64,000 nt of DNA from DATGUP01 sp035301265 (lineage in GTDB: Bacteria; Bacillota; Bacilli; Bacillales; Amphibacillaceae): NCBI GenBank assembly GCA_035301265.1, contig DATGUP010000018.1, forward strand, positions 1 through 64,000, given 5' to 3'. A program made the translations under genes and the position numbers. The notes under the pieces were generated by a model. That model made no database searches and was not told the origin of the DNA. It saw only the letters and a program-made list of their open reading frames with translations. Each line of letters starts with the position of its first letter. The stretch's first letter is position 1. This document shows, piece after piece, positions 1 through 8,544 of this stretch.

Positions 1-167
1 ACATCATAACGCACAGTGCCGTACTGGGCTGCCAAAATTGTGCCAACGATAACTGGATTAATCGTTCCTGTCAATGTCATCGGTCGGATGAGGTGTAACC
101 ATGAATAACGATAACGATATTTGTCGTGTGTCAAATCCGCGACAGCATCTGCTTTATCCGCACACAT
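1..167 (-). CDS. menA: MenA/UbiA-family prenyltransferase, N-terminal part
   Basis: This is the first 55 codons of a gene on the minus strand that runs off the left edge. The ATG at 167 is preceded by a G-rich ribosome binding site. The peptide contains LIRPMTLTGTINPVIVGT around residues 25-42. That matches the start of UbiA-type membrane prenyltransferases, especially MenA (1,4-dihydroxy-2-naphthoate polyprenyltransferase), which attaches the isoprenoid tail in menaquinone synthesis. The Asp-rich prenyl-diphosphate motifs would lie outside the window. MenA is the best guess, but another UbiA-family enzyme cannot be excluded from this fragment. Confidence 0.7.
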   Translation of the reverse strand, partial: MCADKADAVADLTHDKYRYRYSWLHLIRPMTLTGTINPVIVGTILAAQYGTVRYD

Positions 168-195
168 TTTGATTCCCCCCAAAAGTCTAATGTAT

Positions 196-693
196 TTATA
201 ATAAAATCATACAGCCAATTAAAAGCAAGAAGCCGAACACTTCAATCGATTCTATACCAGCGATCAACAACATGGCTTTGTTTAACGGTTTTGCATCTCC
301 ATTTTCTGCAGTAATCCAAAGGCGTTCATTGGCAAAAACTTTCATGGCTTGTCGGTAGCTTATAAACACACCCCAACCAAGTGTTAAAAGCGCGCTGATG
401 AGTGCGGTGAGCCAAATACGCCCGTATGCCGTGCTATATACATCAGCCCAGCTATTCAGCGGACCTAAGACCGTACCGAGTATAACGCCTGTTATGATGA
501 CGCCGACTCCAGCTAATGTAAACAAGTGGTGCGTCCATTGCATGAGTGCTTTTAAAAAGGTGCGCTGATGATGAGCTGCCAATTTTTTAGACGCTGGATA
601 AACGCCCCATCCGACAAACAAAACACCGCCAACCCAAATAATGGCAAGCAGAATATGAATGCCTAAAAGGATTTGCCGTAGTACCCAGACCAT
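196..693 (-). CDS. CopD-like four-helix membrane protein
   Basis: A 165-residue membrane protein with about four hydrophobic segments (roughly residues 5-28, 50-72, 90-110 and 140-165). Segment one carries IHILLAIIWVGGVLFVG. The His and the WVGG pattern in helix one recall the CopD/YcnJ-type domain of copper handling proteins and related heme-like membrane domains. The exact function is unknown. The ATG at 693 has AAGGTG eight bases upstream. It lies 28 bp upstream of the MenA-like gene on the same strand and may be co-transcribed with it. An Fnr/CRP-like palindrome sits at its promoter (755-770), which would suit a respiratory role. Confidence 0.6.
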   Translation of the reverse strand: MVWVLRQILLGIHILLAIIWVGGVLFVGWGVYPASKKLAAHHQRTFLKALMQWTHHLFTLAGVGVIITGVILGTVLGPLNSWADVYSTAYGRIWLTALISALLTLGWGVFISYRQAMKVFANERLWITAENGDAKPLNKAMLLIAGIESIEVFGFLLLIGCMILL

Positions 694-727
694 GTTCGTT
701 CACCTTCGTTTTTTTCTACTTGCCTAT

Positions 728-770
728 ATTATATATCTTTGCACAGACATGACACGTGATATATGTCACG
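728..770 (-). promoter_or_regulatory. Fnr/CRP-like palindrome and -10 box for the CopD-like gene
   Basis: On the minus strand a TATAAT box lies at 733-728. The dyad CGTGA-N6-TCACG occupies 755-770. Its centre is 29.5 bp upstream of the first base of the -10 box, which is -41.5 if the start is normally spaced. That is the usual position of a class II CRP/Fnr activator site. No good -35 element is present, as expected for an activator-dependent promoter. The half sites differ from the Fnr TGTGA consensus at the outermost base. Confidence 0.45.
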
Positions 771-889
771 AATTAATGAATGTTATCATTACAAGATGCA
801 AGCTTTTAAAACGATGCGTTTGATCGACATTTATGGCAAAATATAAATAGACTACTTGTCGTGAAACCGCAAACGACGGAGGTGTAGAC

Positions 890-1144
890 ATGCTTCAAGT
901 GATTTTTTATACAAAAGATGATTGCCCGCTATGCGATGAGGCCGAAGCTCTTTTGCTCCTTCTAGAAAGTGATTATAATCTTGCTGTCGAAAAACGCGAT
1001 ATTCATACGAATGACGAGTGGCTAGAACGATATCAGCTGCAAATTCCAGTGATCGACATAAACGGAAAGCAGTTAACTTGTGAGGAGATAAGTTACGAAT
1101 CATTGGAACAGCTTATAAAAGAGACAATAACAACATCATCATGA
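890..1144 (+). CDS. Glutaredoxin/thioredoxin-like protein
   Basis: An 84-residue protein with the redox motif CPLC near residues 13-16 (DDCPLCDEA), followed by a thioredoxin-fold pattern ending in QIPVIDINGK, where the cis-Pro loop lies. It fits the small glutaredoxin-like family, probably a cytosolic thiol oxidoreductase with unknown partners. The ATG has GGAGGTG upstream. In many Bacillaceae a glutaredoxin-like gene lies just upstream of cggR, as here. It may still be a separate transcription unit, because the cggR operator lies between them. Confidence 0.75.
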   Translation: MLQVIFYTKDDCPLCDEAEALLLLLESDYNLAVEKRDIHTNDEWLERYQLQIPVIDINGKQLTCEEISYESLEQLIKETITTSS

Positions 1145-1236
1145 GGAATGTCATTTGAGCAAAACCATTGCAAATCTAAAGAGTTATGATAGACTAAAAT
1201 TAGCAAACGCCCTTTGCTTCTATTTTTTGCCCCAAA

Positions 1237-1272
1237 CGGGACATAAAAACACCACTCGGGACAAAAAGTGTC
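1237..1272 (+). promoter_or_regulatory. CggR operator
   Basis: The sequence reads CGGGAC-N6-ACAC-N4-CGGGAC-N6-TGTC. The Bacillus subtilis CggR operator is known as two direct repeats CGGGAC-N6-TGTC separated by four bases. Spacing is identical here, and only the first TGTC half is degenerate. It ends about 20 bp upstream of the cggR ATG, so CggR bound here should block the cggR-gapA transcript. Fructose-1,6-bisphosphate is the known inducer in B. subtilis. A possible promoter lies at 1155-1200 but has no clean spacing. Confidence 0.85.
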
Positions 1273-1293
1273 CAAGTGTTGGAGAGTTTGTTC

Positions 1294-2313
1294 ATGAAGA
1301 CGTTGATCGAGTTGCAGAAAAAATTATACCCTGATTTATTGAAAATTATGCAACAGCGATATTCCGTTCTGTACAGCATCGATTTGTTCCAGCCGATCGG
1401 GCGGCGGGGGCTTGCGGAGAACACGAATTTGACCGAGCGTATTGTCCGCAGTGAAGTCGATTTTTTACAAGAGCAAGGTTTCATTCAAGTGACAGCCAAA
1501 GGAATGTATATGACAAAAGAGGGAAAATTACTCGTAGACCAGCTCGCATCATTTATGAGTGAAATCACAGGTCTTAGCGGGCTGGAAAGGCAATTGACAA
1601 GCGCATTGCCTATTGAAGATTGTATCGTTGTTCCTGGCGATAGCGATGTTCATGATTGGGTTAAACAAGAAATGGGAAAAGCCTGTGTTTCCCATTTAAA
1701 AACAACGCTCGGTCCTGGACAAACGATTGGTGTTACCGGGGGCACGACAATGGCAGCAGTAGCGGCTATGATGGTTCCGCTAGAGATGACCGAACCACCG
1801 CTTTTTGTTCCGGCAAGAGGTGGTCTTGGCGAAAAAGCGGAGAATCAAGCCAATACGATTGTCGCAGAAATGGCTCGGAAAGCAAAAGGAGATTACCGGC
1901 TGCTTTATGTACCAGACCCGCTGAGTGAGGCGTCTTACCAATCGATGATCAATGAGCCATCTGTCAAAGATATTTTGCAGCTCATCAAGCATTCTGATGT
2001 TATTTTACATGGAATTGGCGATGCGTTGACTATGGCCAAACGTAGAAAAACAACACCCGAAATCATTGAAAAACTGCGAACAAACAAGGCAATTAGTGAG
2101 GCGTTTGGTTACTACTTCGATGCGGACGGAAATATCGTTCATAAGGTAAGGACGATCGGTATTCAGCTGGAAGATTTAGCATCCATTAACCATGTGATAA
2201 CTGTTGCTGGTGGTCAGTCGAAGGCCCAAGCGATCACTTCGTACTTCCAAGATAGTAAAAGCGACATGCTGATCACCGATGAAGCAGCCGCTAAAGCGAT
2301 TTTAAGGGGTTAA
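1294..2313 (+). CDS. cggR: Central glycolytic genes regulator CggR
   Basis: SorC/DeoR-family repressor of the gapA operon, 339 residues from the ATG at 1294, close to the 340 of B. subtilis CggR. The N-terminal winged helix covers about residues 20-75 and includes LTERIVRSEVDFL. The C-terminal sugar-phosphate sensing domain contains VTGGTTMAAVA, VPARGGLGE and the closing TDEAAAKAILRG. An in-frame GTG at 1276 has no ribosome binding site, whereas the ATG has GGAGAG nine bases upstream. It is followed 39 bp later by gapA. Its own operator lies immediately upstream, so it should be autoregulated. Confidence 0.93.
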   Translation: MKTLIELQKKLYPDLLKIMQQRYSVLYSIDLFQPIGRRGLAENTNLTERIVRSEVDFLQEQGFIQVTAKGMYMTKEGKLLVDQLASFMSEITGLSGLERQLTSALPIEDCIVVPGDSDVHDWVKQEMGKACVSHLKTTLGPGQTIGVTGGTTMAAVAAMMVPLEMTEPPLFVPARGGLGEKAENQANTIVAEMARKAKGDYRLLYVPDPLSEASYQSMINEPSVKDILQLIKHSDVILHGIGDALTMAKRRKTTPEIIEKLRTNKAISEAFGYYFDADGNIVHKVRTIGIQLEDLASINHVITVAGGQSKAQAITSYFQDSKSDMLITDEAAAKAILRG

Positions 2314-2352
2314 CCCTTTAAATAAAATAATTATGACTCAGGAGGTATTACG

Positions 2353-3363
2353 ATGACAGTTAAAATAGGGATAAATGGTTTTGGACGCATTGGCCGTAAC
2401 GTATTTCGTCAAGCGTTGAAAAATGACGAGGTTGACGTTGTTGCTGTCAATGACTTGACCGATGCGGACATGCTTGCCCATCTTCTTAAATATGATTCTG
2501 TCCATGGCGTGCTTGAAGAAGATGTCAGTGTAAATGGATCCAATATCGTTGTTGGTGGAAAAGAAATTAAAGTATTGTCCGAACGCGATCCGGCCAATCT
2601 CGGTTGGGGTGACTTAGGGGTGGAAATCGTCATCGAGTCGACCGGCCGTTTCACAAAGCGTGAGGATGCGCAAAAACATCTTGATGCAGGTGCGAAAAAG
2701 GTCATCATTTCTGCGCCAGCGAAACAAGAAGACCTTACCATGGTTATGGGCGTTAATGAAAAAGACTACGATCCTGCTAAACACGATATCGTCTCCAATG
2801 CATCGTGCACAACCAACTGTATCGCACCGCTTGCTAAAGTCTTGCATGAAAACTTTGGCTTAAAACGCGGGCTGATGACGACGGTGCACTCGTATACAAA
2901 CGACCAGCAAATCTTGGACTTGCCGCATAAAGATTATCGTCGTGCACGGGCTGCTGCACAAAATATTATCCCGACAACAACCGGTGCTGCCAAAGTCGTT
3001 GGCAGAGTACTACCTGAACTAGATGGTAAGTTGAACGGCATGGCTGTACGTGTGCCCACACCTGATGGTTCTCTTACAGACCTCGTTGCCGAATTAGATA
3101 AAAATGTAACCGAAGAAGAAGTCAACCAAGCATTTAAAGAAGCAGCTGAATCAGACGACTTGAAAGGTGTTTTAGACTATACCGAAGATCCACTTGTTTC
3201 TACCGATATTATCGGCAACCCTCATTCATCCATCTTTGATGCACAGTCAACGATGACACTTGGGGATAATATGGTGAAAGTCGTCTCCTGGTACGACAAT
3301 GAAATGGGTTATTCTGCCCGTTGTGTTGATTTGGCTGTCTATATTAAAAACCAAGGCTTGTAA
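2353..3363 (+). CDS. gapA: NAD-dependent glyceraldehyde-3-phosphate dehydrogenase
   Basis: This enzyme oxidises and phosphorylates glyceraldehyde-3-phosphate to 1,3-bisphosphoglycerate in the cytosol. It has 336 residues, the usual length. The Rossmann motif INGFGRIGR is at residues 7-15. AVNDL (31-35) carries the acidic residue typical of NAD-specific, glycolytic GapA rather than NADP-using GapB. The catalytic Cys152 lies in SNASCTTN and His179 in TTVHSYTND. AGGAGG precedes the ATG. It is co-directional with cggR, with no terminator between them. A strong terminator follows, so the rest of the pathway depends partly on another promoter or on read-through. Confidence 0.97.
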   Translation: MTVKIGINGFGRIGRNVFRQALKNDEVDVVAVNDLTDADMLAHLLKYDSVHGVLEEDVSVNGSNIVVGGKEIKVLSERDPANLGWGDLGVEIVIESTGRFTKREDAQKHLDAGAKKVIISAPAKQEDLTMVMGVNEKDYDPAKHDIVSNASCTTNCIAPLAKVLHENFGLKRGLMTTVHSYTNDQQILDLPHKDYRRARAAAQNIIPTTTGAAKVVGRVLPELDGKLNGMAVRVPTPDGSLTDLVAELDKNVTEEEVNQAFKEAAESDDLKGVLDYTEDPLVSTDIIGNPHSSIFDAQSTMTLGDNMVKVVSWYDNEMGYSARCVDLAVYIKNQGL

Positions 3364-3374
3364 AATTTACCGAT

Positions 3375-3410
3375 AAAAGCGGAGGCGGACTCCCATCCTC
3401 CTCCGCTTTT
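3375..3410 (+). terminator. Terminator after gapA
   Basis: An 11-bp perfect stem (AAAAGCGGAGG with CCTCCGCTTTT) and a 14-base loop, ending in four T. It separates cggR-gapA from pgk and would allow gapA to be expressed at a different level from the downstream glycolytic genes. Confidence 0.8.
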
Positions 3411-3512
3411 CATGTTGATACATTTGCCGTTATCGCTCCTTTATAGTGATCATGAGTACAGAAAAAAGAAGCAGGGAAATCTAATACATATCGTGATGCA
3501 GGAGGTCTTGGC

Positions 3513-4694
3513 ATGAATAAAAAAACAGTTCGCGATCTAGAGGTTAAGGGAAAAAAGGTGTTTTGTCGTGTCGATTTTAATGTGCCGCTTGATAACGGTG
3601 AAATAACAGATGATACGCGCATTAAAGCGGCCTTGCCGACGATTGAGTATTTGAGCAAACACGGCGCAATCGTCATTCTCGCCAGCCACCTCGGTCGACC
3701 CGAAGGCGAAGTAGTCGAAGAATTGCGGCTTGATCCTGTAGCTGAACGGTTGAGCAATTTATTAGGAAAAAATGTCATTAAAACAGATGCCGTCTATGGA
3801 AAAGAGGTGCAAGAAGCGCTTACTCAAGCAAATGAAGGTGATATTGTCCTGATTGAAAACGTTCGTTTTGAGCCCGGTGAGAAAGCAAATGATCCAGAAC
3901 TAGTAGAAGCTTTCACTAAGTTAGCTGACATCTATGTCAATGACGCATTCGGCGCTGCTCACCGTGCTCATGCATCGACAACAGGCGTTGCGCGCTTTTT
4001 ACCAGCTGCAGCAGGATTTTTAATGGAAAAGGAAATCAATGCGCTTGGAAACGCATTGGAAAATCCAGAACGGCCGTTTACAGCAATCATCGGCGGAGCT
4101 AAAGTAAAGGATAAAATCAATGTGATTGACAATCTTCTCGACAAAGTAGATCATTTAATTGTCGGTGGAGGTTTAGCCTATACGTTCATCAAAGCTCAAG
4201 GCTATGAAATCGGCAAGTCCCTGTTGGAAGAAGACAAGCTGGATTTGGCAAAAGAATTTATGCAAAAAGCTAAAGATAAAGGCGTGGATTTTGTCCTACC
4301 TAAAGATGTCATCATCGCCGATGATTTTTCTGAGTCAGCTGAAACGAAAACTGTGCCGATCGATTCGATTCCGTCTGATTGGGAAGCTCTTGACATCGGT
4401 GGGAAAACACGTGAGAAATATGCGCAAATTGTCGCATCGTCCAAGTTGATTATTTGGAATGGTCCGATGGGTGTCTTTGAAATGGAACCTTTCGCTGGTG
4501 GGACGAAAGCTGTAGCCGAAGCTCTGGCTCATGCAGATGGTTATACTGTTATTGGCGGAGGTGATTCCGCAGCAGCGGTCGAACAATTCGGCTTAAGTGA
4601 AAAAATGGATCATGTATCGACCGGTGGTGGCGCATCGTTAGAGTTTATGGAAGGAAAAGTATTGCCCGGTGTCGATGCATTAGATGATAAATAA
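3513..4694 (+). CDS. pgk: Phosphoglycerate kinase
   Basis: Transfers phosphate from 1,3-bisphosphoglycerate to ADP. It has 393 residues, within one of the B. subtilis protein. The substrate-binding N-terminal motif FCRVDFNVPL is near residues 17-26, HLGRPEG follows at about 62, and NDAFGAAHRAHAST is near 146-159. The ATP-side signature GGAKVKDKI and the glycine loop GGGDSAAAV are near residue 350. AGGAGG precedes the ATG. It is first in a tight pgk-tpiA-gpmI-eno series. I found no convincing promoter in the 100 bp after the gapA terminator. Confidence 0.97.
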   Translation: MNKKTVRDLEVKGKKVFCRVDFNVPLDNGEITDDTRIKAALPTIEYLSKHGAIVILASHLGRPEGEVVEELRLDPVAERLSNLLGKNVIKTDAVYGKEVQEALTQANEGDIVLIENVRFEPGEKANDPELVEAFTKLADIYVNDAFGAAHRAHASTTGVARFLPAAAGFLMEKEINALGNALENPERPFTAIIGGAKVKDKINVIDNLLDKVDHLIVGGGLAYTFIKAQGYEIGKSLLEEDKLDLAKEFMQKAKDKGVDFVLPKDVIIADDFSESAETKTVPIDSIPSDWEALDIGGKTREKYAQIVASSKLIIWNGPMGVFEMEPFAGGTKAVAEALAHADGYTVIGGGDSAAAVEQFGLSEKMDHVSTGGGASLEFMEGKVLPGVDALDDK

Positions 4695-4714
4695 TGCGAT
4701 AGGAGGTATGAGAT

Positions 4715-5473
4715 TTGCGTAAACGTGTGATCGCAGGAAATTGGAAGATGAATAAAGTGCTGACAGAAGCCGAAGCATTTATGGATAGCATAGTGGGAAA
4801 AGTGCCGGCTGATGATCGTGTGGAAGCCATTGTTTGCGCACCGTTTCCATTTTTACCGTCACTTGTGGAAAAGGCTCAAGGTTCCCGCGTGAAAATTGGT
4901 GCGCAAAACATGCATTATGAGGATGAAGGGGCTTTTACAGGTGAGGTGAGCCCATCCATGCTGAAAAATCTTGGTGTTACACATGTCATTATCGGCCACT
5001 CGGAACGACGTGAATATTTTGCCGAAACAGATGAAATAGTAAACAAGAAAACACATGCGGCGTTTAAACATGGTTTGACACCGATTGTCTGCGTCGGTGA
5101 GACGCTTGAACAGCGCGAGGCGAACGAGACGATGAAGCATGTCGAAACCCAGGTGAAACAAGCGCTTGCCGGTTTAACCGCTAACCAAGTGGCAGAAACG
5201 ATTATTGCCTATGAACCAATCTGGGCAATTGGTACAGGAAAAACGGCATCAAGCGCCGATGCCAATGAAGTTTGCACGCATATTCGCCAAGTGATTGAAC
5301 AAATGACGAATGCAGAAACAGCGGAACAAATCGTTATTCAATACGGCGGAAGTGTTAAACCAGCCAACATTGATGAACTGCTCAGCAAATCAGATGTCGA
5401 CGGTGCTCTTGTTGGCGGTGCAAGTCTTGAAGCCGATTCATTCTTACAACTTGTGGAGGCAGGGACAAAATGA
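4715..5473 (+). CDS. tpiA: Triose-phosphate isomerase
   Basis: Interconverts dihydroxyacetone phosphate and glyceraldehyde-3-phosphate. It has 252 residues and starts at a TTG with AGGAGG nine bases upstream. AGNWKMNK near residues 8-15 holds the substrate Asn and Lys. The electrophilic His is in IGHSERRE, the catalytic Glu in AYEPIWAIGTG, and the phosphate loop in QYGGSVKP and GALVGGAS. It starts 20 bp after pgk and its stop overlaps the gpmI start by four bases, so translation is probably coupled. Confidence 0.97.
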   Translation: MRKRVIAGNWKMNKVLTEAEAFMDSIVGKVPADDRVEAIVCAPFPFLPSLVEKAQGSRVKIGAQNMHYEDEGAFTGEVSPSMLKNLGVTHVIIGHSERREYFAETDEIVNKKTHAAFKHGLTPIVCVGETLEQREANETMKHVETQVKQALAGLTANQVAETIIAYEPIWAIGTGKTASSADANEVCTHIRQVIEQMTNAETAEQIVIQYGGSVKPANIDELLSKSDVDGALVGGASLEADSFLQLVEAGTK

Positions 5474-7029
5474 GCGAGCAAAAACTAGCAGCATTGATTA
5501 TTCTTGACGGTTTTGCTCTCCGTGATGAGGAAAAAGGCAATGCCGTTAAACAAGCTCATACACCGAATTTCGATCGGTATTGGTATAAATTCCCACATAC
5601 CCAACTGCAAGCTTATGGTGAGGCGGTTGGTCTACCTGATGGACAAATGGGCAACTCAGAAGTAGGACATTTGAATATCGGTGCTGGTCGCATCGTCTAT
5701 CAAAGTTTGACCCGTGTTAATCTGTCGATCGAAAAAGGCGAGTTTTTTGAAAAAGAAGCGTTTTTACAGGCGATGCGCAAAGCAAAAAAGAATAACAAGG
5801 CATTGCACATCTTTGGTTTATTGTCTGATGGCGGTGTCCATAGCGACATTCATCATTTATTTGCACTGTTGAAACTTGCCAGCGATGAAGGCTTGGAAAA
5901 AGTTTATGTTCATGCGTTTCTCGATGGGCGTGATGTTGGTCCGAAAACAGCAAAAACATACATTAAACAAACCGAAGAAAAAATGAAGAAATATGGCGTC
6001 GGTCAATTTGCCACCATTTCCGGGCGTTATTATTCAATGGATCGAGACAAGCGCTGGGATCGCGTAAAGAAAGCGTACGATGCAATGGTGTATGGGGAAG
6101 GTCCGCATTATCAGGATCCGTATGCAGTCGTTGATGATTCGTACGATAATGGCATTTACGATGAATTCGTGCTTCCGTCTGTGCTTGTTGATGAAAATGA
6201 TCAACCAATCGGCCAAGTGGCAGATGGGGACTCAATCATCTTTTATAATTTCCGGCCGGACCGGGCGATTCAAATTTCTCGCACTTTCGCCGACGATGAT
6301 TTTCATGATTTTGACCGCGGGGAACATCCGCCAAAAGATCTCGATTTTGTCATGTTGACTGAATTCGACGAGTCGATTGACGGTTATGTTGCCTACGAGC
6401 CCGTCGCACTCGACAACACAATCGGCGAAGTTTTAGCCCAACATAATTTGCGTCAGCTGCGAATTGCTGAAACGGAAAAGTATCCGCACGTGACGTATTT
6501 CATGAGCGGTGGGCGCGAGCATGAATTTCCAGGTGAAAAACGGGTGTTAATCGATTCGCCGAAAGTGGCCACATACGATTTAAAACCGGAAATGAGCGCG
6601 TATGAAGTCACAGATGCTCTCTTGAAAGAATTGGAAACGGGCGAGATTAATGCGGTGATATTAAACTTCGCTAACCCTGATATGGTTGGTCATTCTGGAA
6701 AATTACAACCGACAATCAAGGCGGTGGAAGCTGTAGACGAATGCCTTGGCCGTGTTGTGGACAAAATTTTGGAGCTCGGTGGCGATGCGATTATTACAGC
6801 CGATCACGGCAATTCGGATGAAGTGGTCAGCTTGGACGGCAAACCGATGACCGCCCATACGACTAATCCCGTTCCTGTTATTGTCACAAAAGAGGGCGCG
6901 AAATTGCGCGATGGCGGTATTTTAGCTGACTTAGCACCGACGTTACTCGATTTACTGGATGTGGAAAAACCGAAAGAAATGACCGGCGAATCATTGCTTA
7001 AATCGAACCATGCGGAAAGCAACAAATAA
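5470..7029 (+). CDS. gpmI: Cofactor-independent phosphoglycerate mutase
   Basis: Manganese-dependent, 2,3-bisphosphoglycerate-independent conversion of 3- to 2-phosphoglycerate. It has 519 residues, slightly longer than the 511 of B. subtilis. The alkaline-phosphatase-like metal site starts at ILDGFALR (Asp13). The phosphorylated Ser63 is in GQMGNSEVGH. SGRYYSMDRDKRWDR and TADHGNSDE carry further substrate and metal ligands. The ATG overlaps the tpiA stop (ATGA). The need for manganese in spore-forming bacteria links it functionally to the Mn importer at 19-22 kb, although nothing in the sequence couples their control. Confidence 0.97.
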   Translation: MSEQKLAALIILDGFALRDEEKGNAVKQAHTPNFDRYWYKFPHTQLQAYGEAVGLPDGQMGNSEVGHLNIGAGRIVYQSLTRVNLSIEKGEFFEKEAFLQAMRKAKKNNKALHIFGLLSDGGVHSDIHHLFALLKLASDEGLEKVYVHAFLDGRDVGPKTAKTYIKQTEEKMKKYGVGQFATISGRYYSMDRDKRWDRVKKAYDAMVYGEGPHYQDPYAVVDDSYDNGIYDEFVLPSVLVDENDQPIGQVADGDSIIFYNFRPDRAIQISRTFADDDFHDFDRGEHPPKDLDFVMLTEFDESIDGYVAYEPVALDNTIGEVLAQHNLRQLRIAETEKYPHVTYFMSGGREHEFPGEKRVLIDSPKVATYDLKPEMSAYEVTDALLKELETGEINAVILNFANPDMVGHSGKLQPTIKAVEAVDECLGRVVDKILELGGDAIITADHGNSDEVVSLDGKPMTAHTTNPVPVIVTKEGAKLRDGGILADLAPTLLDLLDVEKPKEMTGESLLKSNHAESNK

Positions 7030-7052
7030 AACGATAAAGGAGCGAATGTAAT

Positions 7053-8342
7053 ATGCCATACATGACAGATATTTATGCTCGTGAGGTGCTCGATTCCCGC
7101 GGTAATCCGACGGTTGAAGTCGAAGTCTTTACAGAATCAGGTGCATTTGGTTCAGCTCTTGTGCCGAGCGGTGCATCAACCGGTGAATATGAAGCAGTTG
7201 AACTCCGCGATGATGATAAAAACCGCTACGGTGGCAAAGGAGTTCTGAAAGCTGTTGAAAATGTTAATGATGTCATTGCACCGGAACTTCTCGGTGTAGA
7301 TGTGACCCGACAAAATCTCATTGACAATATGATGTTAGAACTCGATGGTACAGAAAATAAAGGGAAACTTGGGGCTAACGCCATTTTAGGTGTTTCGATG
7401 GCTGTAGCTCATGCAGCTGCGAGCTATCTGGATTTACCGCTTTATAATTATTTAGGCGGTTTTAATGCTAAGACGTTACCGACACCAATGATGAATATTT
7501 TAAACGGCGGTGAACACGCCGACAACAATGTGGACTTTCAAGAGTTTATGATCATGCCCGTTGCAGCCCCAACTTTCCAGGAAGCGTTGCGAACGGGTAC
7601 GGAAATTTTTCACGCGTTGAAAAACGTGTTGCAAGATAAAGGTTATAACACGGCTGTTGGTGATGAAGGCGGCTTTGCACCAAACCTCCGTTCGAACGAG
7701 GAAGCATTGCAAACGATTGTTGAAGCCATCGAGGCAGCTGGGTACAAACCGGGTGAGGAGATTAAACTGGCTATGGATGCTGCTGCATCGGAAATATACA
7801 GCGATGGAAAATATCACTTAAAAGGTGAAGGTGTCGTTCGTTCAGCCGCTGAGATGGTTGATTGGTACGCCGACATGGTCGAAAAATATCCGATTATTTC
7901 CATTGAAGATGGCCTTGATGAAGATGACTGGGAAGGTCATAAGCTGCTTACAGAGCGTATTGGAGATCGGGTGCAACTAGTTGGCGATGACTTGTTTGTG
8001 ACAAACACGACGAAACTAGCTAAAGGTATTGAACAAGGTGTCGGCAATTCAATTTTAATCAAAGTCAATCAGATCGGTACGTTAACCGAAACATTTGCAG
8101 CGATCGAAATGGCTAAACGCGCTGGCTATACGGCTGTTATTTCACACCGTTCGGGTGAAACTGAAGATGCAACTATTGCCGACATCGCTGTTGCCACCAA
8201 TGCTGGACAAATCAAAACCGGTGCACCATCAAGAACCGATCGTGTAGCCAAATACAATCAGCTGCTTCGCATTGAAGATGAATTAGCTGGCATGGGTCAA
8301 TATGCGGGCTTGGATGCCTTCTATCACTTGCAAAAATCATAA
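7053..8342 (+). CDS. eno: Enolase
   Basis: Dehydrates 2-phosphoglycerate to phosphoenolpyruvate. It has 429 residues, the family norm. The N-terminal loop SGASTGEYEAVEL is near residues 41-53 and the catalytic Glu is in GDEGGFAPN. Metal ligands lie in SIEDGLDE and VGDDLFVTN. The catalytic Lys is in IKVNQIGTL and the signature in SHRSGETED. It is the last gene of the glycolytic series, 23 bp after gpmI, with AAGGAGCG upstream, and is followed by a strong terminator. Confidence 0.97.
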   Translation: MPYMTDIYAREVLDSRGNPTVEVEVFTESGAFGSALVPSGASTGEYEAVELRDDDKNRYGGKGVLKAVENVNDVIAPELLGVDVTRQNLIDNMMLELDGTENKGKLGANAILGVSMAVAHAAASYLDLPLYNYLGGFNAKTLPTPMMNILNGGEHADNNVDFQEFMIMPVAAPTFQEALRTGTEIFHALKNVLQDKGYNTAVGDEGGFAPNLRSNEEALQTIVEAIEAAGYKPGEEIKLAMDAAASEIYSDGKYHLKGEGVVRSAAEMVDWYADMVEKYPIISIEDGLDEDDWEGHKLLTERIGDRVQLVGDDLFVTNTTKLAKGIEQGVGNSILIKVNQIGTLTETFAAIEMAKRAGYTAVISHRSGETEDATIADIAVATNAGQIKTGAPSRTDRVAKYNQLLRIEDELAGMGQYAGLDAFYHLQKS

Positions 8343-8381
8343 ATATACAAGAGACTTGGGTACTTATCATGATAAGAGAAG

Positions 8382-8420
8382 CGGATTGAATCACAAAAAG
8401 TGCTGATTCAATCCGTTTTT
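8382..8420 (+). terminator. Terminator after eno
   Basis: A perfect 12-bp stem, CGGATTGAATCA with TGATTCAATCCG, a 10-base loop and five T. It ends the glycolytic transcript. Confidence 0.9.
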
Positions 8421-8544
8421 GTGTAAATTAACGATGGACTTCGTTTTGTTTATTGCAGGCTTGTTCTATTTGCAGTTGTTTTCAGCTCTTTGATAAACTG
8501 AGTAGAAATAACTTTATCATCAATAGCAAGGGTAGGAGATCATC

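Noticed and set aside
1155..1200. A defined sigma-A promoter for cggR
   Set aside because: Several -35-like (TTGAGC, TTGCAA) and -10-like (TATGAT, TAAAAT) boxes exist, but no pair has acceptable spacing.
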